Counted from the stretch's first letter, positions 1 through 7,784 are shown. The stretch: 10,471 nucleotides of DNA from Thermoplasmata archaeon (GCA_020343715.1 CP070808.1:1889771-1900241); one strand, 5' to 3'. Numbers and translations: made by a program. Notes: generated from the sequence alone by a model not told the origin.

Positions 1-3000
1 ATGGTGTAGGTGCCTCCGGTGGTGTACTGGTGGGTCACGTTCCAGCCGTTGTCACCTCCACCGTCTCCGAAATCCCAGAAGTAGCCGAACACGAGGCCGT
101 CTGGGTCCACGGTGCCCTCCGCGGTCATCTCCACGTCCACCAGCGTCAGGGCCAGGGTGGGGGCGTCTATGGCCGGCAGGGGCTGTCGGTTCTCCACCTG
201 GATGAACACGCTGCTGCTGTCGGTGCCCCCGTCGTTGTCGGTGACGGTGAGCACCACCATGTATATGCCGTTGTCCACGTAGACGTGGCTGACCCGGGCC
301 CCGTACGCCACCGAGCCGTCCCCGAATATCCAGGTGTACGTCTCCACCGTCCCGTCGGGGTCCGAAGAGCCGCTCCCGTCCAGGTTCACGGTATCCCCGG
401 TGGGTAGCACGGTGACCGACGAGGACACGTCCGCCGAGGGCCTGCGGTTCATCACCTCGACCGTCGTAGTGATGGAAGAGGTGAGGCCGCCGTCGTCCTC
501 GACGGTCAGCGTCACGGTGTAGGTGCCGTACTTTGAGTAGGAGTGCTCGATGATGGGACCGACCTCCTGGGGGCTGCCGTCGCCCAGGTCCCAACGGTAC
601 TCGACGATGTTGCCGTCCAGGTCGTACGAGGACCTGCCGTCCAGCTCCATCGACTCGCTGGTGAGGACCCGGGTATCGCCGGTGATGCTCGCCACAGGAT
701 GTACGTTCTCCACTATGACCGTCAGGTTCCCGGTGGAGGTCGCCCCGTCGTCGTCGGTGACGGTGAGCACGACCAGGTAGGTACCGTAGGTGGGGAATGC
801 ATGGTTGACCGTCGGGCCCTCCTCCGTGGTACCGTCGCCGAAGTCCCAAGAGTAGAGGGCCACGATGCCGTCCATGTCGTACGAGCCACGACCGTCCATC
901 CGGACGGGGATGCCCGTACGGGTGAGGGCGTCGTCGCCCGCCACGGCGATGGGTTCCCTGTTCATCACCGTCACCTCGAGGGTGGTCGAGGCATCGGCGC
1001 CATCGTCGTCGGTGAGGGTGAGCGTGACGGTGTATACGCCGTCGTCGGAGTACGCGTGGACCGCCGTCTCGCCGAAGCCCTCATAACCGTCCCCGAACTC
1101 CCACCGGTACCAAAGGACCCTTCCGTCGTCGTCCTTGGAGCTGATGCCCGAGAAGGTGACGTCATCGAAGGTCTTCACCGTCACCGGGTCCGCCTCCGCC
1201 AATGCGATTGGTACCCTGTTGAGGACCTTGATCACCACCTCGACGAACGATGAGGTGGAGTCCTCGTCGACCACCGTCAGGCGGACGGTGTACCATCCGT
1301 CGTCCGCGTAGGTGTGGGTCACAACGGGACCGGTGTCCGACTGCCCGTCACCGAAGGACCAGTAGTAGTTAGCGATCTGGTTCTCCGGGTCGGTGCTGTT
1401 GCTTCCGTCGAAGGTGATGGTCTCGCCCGTCAGCGCGACGGTGGCGGACACGTTCATGTCGGCGATGGGCGGCTGGTTCCGCACGGTGATGAGGACGCCG
1501 GTGGTGTTGATGCCCCCGGAGTCGTCCCTAACGGTCAGGGTCGCCAGGTAGGTCCCGTACACCGAGTAGGTGTGGTCGACCTCGGGCCCGTATCCCTTGA
1601 CGCCGTCGCCGAAGGTCCAGGTCCAGTTGACTATGTCCCCGTCGTTGTCGTACGAGCCCGTCCCGTTGAAGTGCACCGGCTTGGCCAGGGTGGTCTTCAC
1701 CGGGTCCGCCGTCATGACGGCCACGGGCGACCTGTTCAGCACGGTCACGTTGAAGGTGGTCTCATTGGTGGCGCCGTCGTCGTCCCAGATCTTGAGCGTG
1801 ACGGCGTACATGCCCGGGGAGTCCCAGGTGTGGGTCGCGTTGGGGGTGGTGTAGACCAGACCCTCGCCCAGGTCCCACATGAACGATGCCACGTAGCCGT
1901 CGACGTCCCAGCAGAGGCTGCCGTTGAAGTGGGCCGCCTCCCGGGTGCGCACGGTGAGGTCGATGAAACCGACCACGGGCTCGCGGTTGCCCACGACCAC
2001 GGTCACCGTGGACAGGCCGTAGATGCCTCCGGTGTCGGTGACGGTCAGCGTGACCACGTAGGTCCCGTCATCGGTGAAGTTGTGGATGACGACGGGTCCC
2101 ATCGCGCTATGGCCGTCCCCGAAGTCCCACGCGTACGAAGCAATGTTGTCGTCATCGTCCGAAGACGAGGTGGCGTTGAACTCCACATCCTCGAAGGTCA
2201 GCACGTACCCTTGACTGGCCCGTGCCACCGCCAGCGGGGCTGTGTTGCCCACGATTATCCTGACGGTTCTGTAGGTCACCGCGCCGTCGTCGTCCACGGC
2301 GACCATCGTCACGTTGTAAGAGCCGTTCTGTGAGTAGGAATGGGTGACCACCATGCCCGAGGTGGTGGTGGAGTCGCCGAAGATCCAGGTCATGTTCGTG
2401 ATGGCGCCGTCTACGTCGTACGAGCCGCTACCGTCGAACCCGATGGACTCTCCGATGGCCACCAGCGTCTTGTTGACGCTGAGGTCCACCATGGGAGCCT
2501 GGTTGTACACGGTCACGACGATGGAGGTCGAGTCGCTCTCACCGTCGTCGTCCCACACGGTGAGCGAGATGCCGTAGACGCCATCGTCGGCGTACGAGAC
2601 GACCAGGGGGTCGCCCCATATCACGGTGCCGTTGTGGAGCGTCCAACGGAACTTGACCACCTTCCCGTCGGCGTCGGTCGAGCCTGAACCCGTGACCGAC
2701 AGGGGGGTCACGGTGTTCACGTGGTCGTCGTAGGCCTTGGCCTCGGGGAGCCTGTTGTAGATCCTCACGGTGATCGTATGGGTGCCAGCGCCCCCGTCCT
2801 CGTCGGTCACCACCAGGGTGATGTTGTAGGTCTTGCCGGGGGAGGGCGAGCCGTCGGCGTACGTATGGGAGACGTTCCGGCCCTCGCCCACCGCGCCGTC
2901 GCCGAAGTACCAGAGGTACTTCACCACGCGGCCATCGCTGTCGCCTGAGCCTGCACCGGAGAACCCGATGGGGACGTTGGTGTAAGCGAAGCCCACGCTG

Positions 3001-3026
3001 GAGGTGGCCTTGGCGGTGGGGGGCAG
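1..3026 (-). repeat. Tandem array of at least 12 PKD-domain coding repeats (~258 bp period)
   Basis: Within the CDS, domains begin near residues 152, 242, 327, 412, 499, 582, 668, 754, 840, 926, 1011 and 1098, which gives a period of about 86 residues or 258 bases. Each junction carries N-x-x-P, for example NRLP, NQAP, NTAP, NREP, NRSP, NQPP, NRVP and NRRP. Most copies end in a strand like LTVTDDDG. Copy 2 has lost the FGDG core (WTLHNGT), copy 5 reads WDLGEG and copy 3 reads FGDS; copy 12 is cut by the window edge. Similarity is clear in protein but patchy in DNA, so this is an old duplication and not a recent expansion. Confidence 0.92.
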
Positions 3027-3479
3027 GTTGACGGTCACGTCCTTCTCGGCGGAGTTGTCCTCCTCGTCGGACTCTGTCACGTCTCCCCCGCTGTCAACGA
3101 TGGCCCGCAGGGTGTGCTTGCCGGCCGAGGCACCGGAGAGATCCCAGCTGAAGGTGACCGTCATGGTCGATGACGCTGAGAGGTTGTACGGGCCCATCGT
3201 CCCGATGTCCGATGCGGCGGTCACGTCGCGGAGCTTGACGTAGAAACCGGTGGCGTTGGCGTCACCGTCGTTCCCCACGGCCACCTCCACGTCGCAGGTG
3301 GTGCCCCGGGTCGGCTGGTCCGCCTCCGGGGTGATGTCGTCGGCGCTCACGTGGAGGTTCGGGGCGGCCCCCGCGAACCCTGCGGCGAGCGCCACCGCCA
3401 GGAAGGCCACGGCCAGCCCTGCGAGGAGCAGGACGGGTGCCGGGCGCATGGCGAAATGGCGTTCGAGGTTAGGGTTCAT
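1..3479 (-). CDS. Secreted CARDB plus multi-PKD-domain surface protein (3' end outside window)
   Basis: The reading frame from the ATG at 3479 is open for 1159 codons to the left edge, so the C-terminus is missing. Residues 12-39 form a hydrophobic signal peptide (positive start, then LLLAGLAVAFLAVALAAG). Residues about 40-150 resemble a CARDB adhesion-type domain, with the typical ending of an acidic turn before DNSA. From residue 152 on there are 12 consecutive PKD domains spaced 83-90 residues apart, most with the signature W-x-F-G-D-G (residues 190, 450, 621, 708, 793, 878, 1050, 1135) and each joined by an N-x-x-P linker. PKD domains are beta-sandwich spacers or adhesion modules on extracellular proteins. 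The ATG touches the stop codon of the upstream gene and has a GGAGGA site 7 bases before it, so it is probably translationally coupled. No catalytic domain is visible. The missing end could carry an anchor or an enzyme. An internal ATG at codon 11 is an alternative start. Confidence 0.93.
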   Translation of the reverse strand, partial: MNPNLERHFAMRPAPVLLLAGLAVAFLAVALAAGFAGAAPNLHVSADDITPEADQPTRGTTCDVEVAVGNDGDANATGFYVKLRDVTAASDIGTMGPYNLSASSTMTVTFSWDLSGASAGKHTLRAIVDSGGDVTESDEEDNSAEKDVTVNLPPTAKATSSVGFAYTNVPIGFSGAGSGDSDGRVVKYLWYFGDGAVGEGRNVSHTYADGSPSPGKTYNITLVVTDEDGGAGTHTITVRIYNRLPEAKAYDDHVNTVTPLSVTGSGSTDADGKVVKFRWTLHNGTVIWGDPLVVSYADDGVYGISLTVWDDDGESDSTSIVVTVYNQAPMVDLSVNKTLVAIGESIGFDGSGSYDVDGAITNMTWIFGDSTTTSGMVVTHSYSQNGSYNVTMVAVDDDGAVTYRTVRIIVGNTAPLAVARASQGYVLTFEDVEFNATSSSDDDDNIASYAWDFGDGHSAMGPVVIHNFTDDGTYVVTLTVTDTGGIYGLSTVTVVVGNREPVVGFIDLTVRTREAAHFNGSLCWDVDGYVASFMWDLGEGLVYTTPNATHTWDSPGMYAVTLKIWDDDGATNETTFNVTVLNRSPVAVMTADPVKTTLAKPVHFNGTGSYDNDGDIVNWTWTFGDGVKGYGPEVDHTYSVYGTYLATLTVRDDSGGINTTGVLITVRNQPPIADMNVSATVALTGETITFDGSNSTDPENQIANYYWSFGDGQSDTGPVVTHTYADDGWYTVRLTVVDEDSTSSFVEVVIKVLNRVPIALAEADPVTVKTFDDVTFSGISSKDDDGRVLWYRWEFGDGYEGFGETAVHAYSDDGVYTVTLTLTDDDGADASTTLEVTVMNREPIAVAGDDALTRTGIPVRMDGRGSYDMDGIVALYSWDFGDGTTEEGPTVNHAFPTYGTYLVVLTVTDDDGATSTGNLTVIVENVHPVASITGDTRVLTSESMELDGRSSYDLDGNIVEYRWDLGDGSPQEVGPIIEHSYSKYGTYTVTLTVEDDGGLTSSITTTVEVMNRRPSADVSSSVTVLPTGDTVNLDGSGSSDPDGTVETYTWIFGDGSVAYGARVSHVYVDNGIYMVVLTVTDNDGGTDSSSVFIQVENRQPLPAIDAPTLALTLVDVEMTAEGTVDPDGLVFGYFWDFGDGGGDNGWNVTHQYTTGGTYT

Positions 3480-6400
3480 CTAAATGTCCTCCTTTCCCTC
3501 CTCAAGGTCGAATCCCTCGTCCAGTGCCCCGGTTGGGGGCGCCTCGGGTTCCTCGGGCTCCTCGGGGGGTGGCGCTGCCACCTTCCTGACTACCCTTGGC
3601 CGGACGACCTGTCCGTTCTCCCCCTCCTCGGTCCCGTTGGGCTCCGCTTCCTCGTCCTTGGGCATCACTGCCTTCTTCTGGACGACGGGTCGGGGGCGGA
3701 CCTCCTTCTTCAGACCCTCGGGGACCTCCTTTGCGGCCTCGGGGGAGGCCTTCAGGTCGCCCTCGTCGACGACGATGCCGGCCTCGTCGAGGCCGCCCAT
3801 CTCCTCCTCCGACTCGGGGACCTCGGCGACCACGTCGCCCTCGTCTCCCTCCTCGGGGGGCTCGGCGCCCTCCTCGCCCTCCTCCTCCAGGTCGCGGAAC
3901 GGGGTCCCGCAGTACGGGCAGGTGGACGCGTCGGACCGGATCCATGATTCGCACTCGGAGCACTTGGCCACCTCGACCTCGAACTCGATGCCGCACTTGG
4001 GGCACTCGGTGGCGGTGTCGGGCACCAGGGTGCCGCACTCGCCGCACTCCACCATGCGACCCTTGGACGAGAAGGCCCAATAGCCGAGGGTGCCGCCGAT
4101 GGCGGCCACGGCGATAACCACGATGAGGATGGTCCATAGCAGCCAGGTGTTGTCCTCGGTGACCTCCTCCTCCACCTCCACGGCGATGACCGTGAGCTTG
4201 GCGGGCTCGGCCGTCTCGATGCCCAGGTCGTCGTCCCGGGCGGTGAGTATGTAGTCGTACTGACCGTAGAAGGCGGGGCCTATCCTGGGCGGGAAGGTGA
4301 ACGCGCCCAGACCGTCGGCCACCGTCTGGTACTTCTGACGGCTGATGGGGTCGTCCAGGAACACCCGCACGTTGGAGGCGGGCGCCCCCTGGGCGGTGTT
4401 GTACTTGACGGTGCCCCGGATGGTCAACATCCCGCCTGCCGGGAAGTCCTCCATCTTCGTGGTCTCGAGGACTATGTACAGGCTGGTGGGTCCCGGGGGC
4501 TCGATCTCCATCGTTATGATGTTGCTCCGGCCCGCGGGAGTGCCCTCGAAGTCACCGGTGGGCGTAACCAGCGCGGTGATGTAGTAGACGCCATCGGTCA
4601 AGGGTGCGGGTATGACCACGTGGAACATGCCGTTCTCGTCCAGGGTGGTCAAGTTGGTCCAGGTGGAGCCGTTGTCGGACATCTGGACCTCCACGTCGCC
4701 CTCGTAGAGGGGGCTCCGCACGGTGGGGAATATCGCGGTGGCCAGGCCCGACACGACGAACTCGGTACCGGCGATGACTGTGGTGTTCTGGACGGAGATC
4801 TGGACTCCGATCATGGTGGGCGGAACGATGGAGTCGGGGAACTTGGCGATCATCGACTTGGCCTGGTCCAGGTTGACGTACCTGGTGACCTTCTCGCCCT
4901 CGGTCTTCGGGTGATGGGCCACTATCCTGTAGTTGCCGATGAAGTACTCCCCCGCGGGGGTCACCACGGACCCCATCAGGGGGAACCTGACCTGCCCGTC
5001 ATCGTTGGTCACCCCGTTCGTGACGGCGGTGTCATTGTTGGTGAAGCTGATGTCCACGTCCACGCCGGAGACGGGATTGGATAGCTTGTCCTGGACCTGG
5101 ACCGTCAGGTACCAGTAGACCAGGACGGTGGCGTTGCCCAGGGAGAAGGGTGATGGCACCTCAGCGTCGTACAGGTACACCTTCGACCCGGTCCTGGAGC
5201 TGGCCAATGGCATGTTGGATGACGAGCTGTCCATGTACAGCGTGGCCACGCCCATGTCCAGGGGCTCCTTGGCGCTGATATCAGACCCGGTAACCGTCAG
5301 TATGTTGGCGTCCACCGTGATCTTGCCGACGGTCAGGGAGCTGTCGGTGATGTTCGCGAAGGAAGACGAGATCTCCACTTCGTCGGCGGTGATGGTCACC
5401 GCGTCGATGGAAGCTGCCGGGGAGTCGATGTGCAGCTCCACGACCGAGATCTCGCCACCGTTTATCTCCACGGAGGGCGTCTCCACGATCATCATGTCCC
5501 CGTTGACCACGCAAGCGTTCTCCATGACGAAATCGCCGCCGCGTATCAGGAGGCGGGCATTCATCGTCGAGGCGCTGGCGTCGACGGTGGAACCTCCCTC
5601 GGCGACCAGGGTGGTCACGTCGAGGGTGGACCCGGGGCCCATCTCGAGGGTCGCGGTGCCAGAGAGGTACACGTTGATGGGGTAGTCGGAGGTTATCGCC
5701 CCTCCCCTCAGGTCCAGCGTTCCACCGGACTCCACGAGGATGTAGTACTGGTGGTCCCTGTCCTGTAGGATGCTCAGGGTCGAGGTAGCGGCGATGGACA
5801 GCGTCCCGTGGACCACGATGTTGCCATCCTGCACGAAGTCGGCCACTAGGTCCATAGTCTGACCTGCGGTGATCTCCAGGTCACCGGGGGTCGATGCTAT
5901 CAGGCTCCTGGGGTCCACCGGGGGCAGGACCACCACGGCCTCGGGCATGTTGGCATCGTCGGTCATGGCCGGGTAAGGGGTCAGGAGCAGCGGCTCAGTG
6001 CCCACCTTGCCGGCGAAGGTGGATCGGATGATGTAGTTCCCGATGAAGTGTGCCTCCCCGTCGCTGATGACATCGGAGAGCACCTCGAGGAATGCCCTTC
6101 CGTCCTCACCACCGGTGGCGGTGCCGACGACGCTGCCGTTGATGAAGTGGGTTATCTCGATGGTGGACTCTGGGATGACGAGGGTGGACTCGTCCTCGAC
6201 CACGACCTCCACGCGCCTGAACACCATCGCGGTGGAGGTGCTGTCGGCTTCGATGCCCTGGCAGGTCACGTTCCGCAGCTCCGCCGTGGAGCCCTCGAAC
6301 AGGGCAAGGCTGGTGTCCGCGGCCTCGCTGAACTTGCTGTCGATTAGGACCGCGTGGGTGGACCAAAGGTAGGCGGTGTAGGGCGAGGACAGGAGGGAGT

Positions 6401-7628
6401 CCGTCGCGTCCAGACTGCCGCCGCTCAGGTCTATCTGGCCGGTGATCTCGGAGTTGTCGATGGTCATCTTGGTGGCGGTGCCCTCGAGGCCTCCGTCCAC
6501 GATGCTGTCGACGACGCTGAGCTGAACGTTGCCCTGTAGGATTATGGTGGCCCACAGCTGGGACTGGGCTGACATCTGGAGGGAGGTCCCGTCGCCCATG
6601 ATAACCAGAAGGGGTTGCCGCGACCAGACAATGGCGTCCTCTAGGACGAGGGTCCCGCCGTCCTCGACGAACAGCGCGAACTGGTTCTCGTAGTCCTGGA
6701 GGAACTCGAACTCCGTCGCGCTGATGGTGAGGGTGGCGCCCTCGCGGACGGTGACGAAGCCGTCCTGGGTGTACTCCTGGTCGATGACCTTGTCGCCGGT
6801 GTTGGCGTCGATGACCAGGTCCCAGTGGGTGAAGATCAGCACGGTGATGGAGGCCATGTTGTTGTACACGTTGTCCTCGTCGGGGGACACCCGGGAGATG
6901 TAGACGTTCACCACATGGGTGCCGCCCAGACCAGAGGTGTCCCACTGGGTGCTGACGAGCTTGGAGCCCATCGATGGTATACTGGTCGTCTCGTTGGCGA
7001 TCAAGGTGCCGACCCCGGGCACGCCGTCCCAGAAGGAGACGACAACCAGGGTGGCTGCGCTCTCGCCCAGGTTGTGCACCATGGCGTCGATGGTGAGCAC
7101 GTCACCCTCCATGGGGTGCGCGCTGGACACCGACAGGTCCGAGTCGGTCACCGAGGCGTCGGGAAGCCCCTTGACCCTCACGTCCAGCGAGGCGTCGTTG
7201 TTGTCCTCCCGCTTCTCGTCGATGGCGTCGTTGCCATCCACGAGGAAGCCTATGGTGTGGTCACCCTGGGACAAGGCCCAGTCGAAGGATGCCATGGCCC
7301 AACCGTCCACGAGGATCTGGTCCAGCTGCCTGGAGTCCACGGGCTCGGTGTCGATCAACAGGTCGACGGTGACGCCCGAGGCGTCCTCGTCGCCCAGGTT
7401 GTAAACCCTGATGGAGACGTTGAAGTCGACGCCTGCCATAAGGACGGGCTTGGACAGGGTTATGTCGCTAGCGCTCACGGCCAGGTCAGGGCCGAACTCG
7501 ACCGTCGACCTGGTCTCTTCCACATCGCCGGCCAGGGCCGGCATCGCGAGCAGGGCCAATGCCACCAGGGCGATGGCCATCGCACGCGCGGCGCGCGGAC
7601 TGCTCCGTGGTACGAACTCGATTACCAC
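3480..7628 (-). CDS. Membrane-anchored surface protein: CARDB x2, duplicated beta-helix module, Ig-like domains, TM helix, cytoplasmic double zinc ribbon
   Basis: I chose the GTG at 7628 (1382 residues) because GGAGGG lies 8 bases before it; the longer ATG start at 7664 has no such site. Numbering is from the GTG. Order: signal peptide (about 17-34); two CARDB-like domains (about 47-152 and 157-266); a first beta-helix-like stretch (about 285-470) followed by an Ig/CarboxypepD-like domain ending in FIGNY (about 475-540); a second, longer copy of the same module (about 580-905); two further Ig-like domains (about 938-1042 and 1048-1148); one transmembrane helix (1160-1185); then two zinc ribbons with Cys pairs 1195/1198, 1209/1212, 1223/1226 and 1237/1240. 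The tail (1245-1382) is rich in Glu, Pro and Gly with two basic patches. The topology implies a large outside stalk and a cytoplasmic zinc-binding tail. It is the first gene of an operon with the PKD protein. Its role is unknown; a surface receptor, scaffold or adhesin is possible. Confidence 0.93.
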   Translation of the reverse strand: MVIEFVPRSSPRAARAMAIALVALALLAMPALAGDVEETRSTVEFGPDLAVSASDITLSKPVLMAGVDFNVSIRVYNLGDEDASGVTVDLLIDTEPVDSRQLDQILVDGWAMASFDWALSQGDHTIGFLVDGNDAIDEKREDNNDASLDVRVKGLPDASVTDSDLSVSSAHPMEGDVLTIDAMVHNLGESAATLVVVSFWDGVPGVGTLIANETTSIPSMGSKLVSTQWDTSGLGGTHVVNVYISRVSPDEDNVYNNMASITVLIFTHWDLVIDANTGDKVIDQEYTQDGFVTVREGATLTISATEFEFLQDYENQFALFVEDGGTLVLEDAIVWSRQPLLVIMGDGTSLQMSAQSQLWATIILQGNVQLSVVDSIVDGGLEGTATKMTIDNSEITGQIDLSGGSLDATDSLLSSPYTAYLWSTHAVLIDSKFSEAADTSLALFEGSTAELRNVTCQGIEADSTSTAMVFRRVEVVVEDESTLVIPESTIEITHFINGSVVGTATGGEDGRAFLEVLSDVISDGEAHFIGNYIIRSTFAGKVGTEPLLLTPYPAMTDDANMPEAVVVLPPVDPRSLIASTPGDLEITAGQTMDLVADFVQDGNIVVHGTLSIAATSTLSILQDRDHQYYILVESGGTLDLRGGAITSDYPINVYLSGTATLEMGPGSTLDVTTLVAEGGSTVDASASTMNARLLIRGGDFVMENACVVNGDMMIVETPSVEINGGEISVVELHIDSPAASIDAVTITADEVEISSSFANITDSSLTVGKITVDANILTVTGSDISAKEPLDMGVATLYMDSSSSNMPLASSRTGSKVYLYDAEVPSPFSLGNATVLVYWYLTVQVQDKLSNPVSGVDVDISFTNNDTAVTNGVTNDDGQVRFPLMGSVVTPAGEYFIGNYRIVAHHPKTEGEKVTRYVNLDQAKSMIAKFPDSIVPPTMIGVQISVQNTTVIAGTEFVVSGLATAIFPTVRSPLYEGDVEVQMSDNGSTWTNLTTLDENGMFHVVIPAPLTDGVYYITALVTPTGDFEGTPAGRSNIITMEIEPPGPTSLYIVLETTKMEDFPAGGMLTIRGTVKYNTAQGAPASNVRVFLDDPISRQKYQTVADGLGAFTFPPRIGPAFYGQYDYILTARDDDLGIETAEPAKLTVIAVEVEEEVTEDNTWLLWTILIVVIAVAAIGGTLGYWAFSSKGRMVECGECGTLVPDTATECPKCGIEFEVEVAKCSECESWIRSDASTCPYCGTPFRDLEEEGEEGAEPPEEGDEGDVVAEVPESEEEMGGLDEAGIVVDEGDLKASPEAAKEVPEGLKKEVRPRPVVQKKAVMPKDEEAEPNGTEEGENGQVVRPRVVRKVAAPPPEEPEEPEAPPTGALDEGFDLEEGKEDI
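3487..3492 (-). promoter_or_regulatory. Shine-Dalgarno site of the PKD-protein gene, inside the upstream gene
   Basis: GGAGGA on the minus strand lies 7 bases upstream of the ATG at 3479 and overlaps the last sense codons of the upstream gene (Lys-Glu-Asp-Ile-stop). A second GGAGG lies a few bases further upstream. With stop and start codons adjacent (TAG then ATG), this supports re-initiation and coupled translation, and it decides the start at 3479. Confidence 0.75.
3891..4055 (-). other. Region encoding a double zinc ribbon (two C-x2-C-x10-C-x2-C units)
   Basis: Seven residues after the transmembrane helix and the basic stop-transfer stretch SSKGR, two zinc ribbons follow in direct succession. 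Both have exactly the spacing C-x2-C-x10-C-x2-C, with ten residues between the units. The second pair in each is CPKC or CPYC followed by Gly, as in the double-zinc-ribbon families. Zinc binding is inferred from the eight cysteines. The position after the membrane helix puts the domain in the cytoplasm if the signal peptide is used. Confidence 0.85.
4947..6770 (-). repeat. Region encoding two copies of a beta-helix plus Ig-like (FIGNY) module
   Basis: In the protein (GTG numbering), copy 1 begins near residue 287 with QDGFVTVREGATLTIS and ends at FIGNYIIRSTF near 538. Copy 2 begins near 600 with QDGNIVVHGTLSIA and ends at FIGNYRIVAHH near 906. Matching landmarks in order include LQDYENQFALFVEDGGTLVL versus LQDRDHQYYILVESGGTLDL, and SLQMSAQSQL versus TLEMGPGSTL. 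Copy 2 is about 55 residues longer, probably extra helix rungs. The repeated short strands of Thr, Ser, Val and Asp fit a right-handed beta-helix fold, but the fold is inferred. Confidence 0.75.
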
Positions 7629-7636
7629 TTGAAGTT

Positions 7637-7642
7637 CCCTCC
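7637..7642 (-). promoter_or_regulatory. Shine-Dalgarno site setting the GTG start of the zinc-ribbon surface protein
   Basis: GGAGGG on the minus strand is 8 bases before the GTG at 7628. The in-frame ATG at 7664 has no purine-rich site in the 15 bases before it. Starting at the GTG also leaves a more usual distance to the hydrophobic core of the signal peptide. Confidence 0.7.
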
Positions 7643-7695
7643 TAGTATTGGATCCCGATTGCATGCAACGTTAGGTTCGGGTAGTCCCTTGCCTT

Positions 7696-7713
7696 ATTGC
7701 CATACACGGCAAT
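7696..7713 (-). promoter_or_regulatory. Perfect 6-bp inverted repeat in the presumed leader of the surface-protein operon
   Basis: ATTGCC and GGCAAT flank a 6-base spacer. If transcription starts about 25 bases after the TATA box at 7753-7760, the repeat lies at roughly +17 to +34, upstream of the ribosome site. It could be a regulator-binding site just downstream of the start or a small RNA hairpin. A 6-bp perfect repeat can also occur by chance. Confidence 0.35.
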
Positions 7714-7752
7714 GCTGGTAGGCCAGGGTCCATGCACTCACTGGGCAGGTCT

Positions 7753-7767
7753 ATATATAACCCTATT
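7753..7767 (-). promoter_or_regulatory. Archaeal promoter (TATA box with upstream purine-rich element) of the surface-protein operon
   Basis: On the minus strand TTATATATA (7760-7752) is preceded by GAATAGGG, a position and composition that suit a TFB recognition element. The site sits in an AT-rich island in otherwise GC-rich DNA, about 125 bases upstream of the GTG start. Transcription would begin near 7730, giving a leader of about 100 bases. No other TATA-like site is seen before the PKD gene, so both genes probably depend on this promoter. Confidence 0.7.
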
Positions 7768-7784
7768 CACCTGATTCTAAATTT

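Noticed and set aside
1314..2333. Long open frame on the plus strand opposite the PKD array
   Set aside because: It reads as His-, Val-, Gly- and Arg-rich sequence with no family features, while the minus frame gives twelve clear PKD domains. GC-rich repeated codons keep the opposite frames open.
1..3026. CRISPR or other non-coding repeat array suggested by the 258-base periodicity
   Set aside because: The period is far too long for CRISPR, the DNA copies differ widely, and the repeat is fully explained by coding for PKD domains.
3476..3485. A frameshift splitting one giant gene into two at the TAG-ATG junction
   Set aside because: The downstream product begins with its own signal peptide and ribosome site, and the upstream product ends in a natural charged tail, so these are two genes.
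3502..4137. Arg-rich 211-residue minus-strand frame inside the zinc-ribbon gene
   Set aside because: It is an out-of-frame reading of the membrane helix and zinc-ribbon region; the real frame has the helix and eight ordered cysteines.
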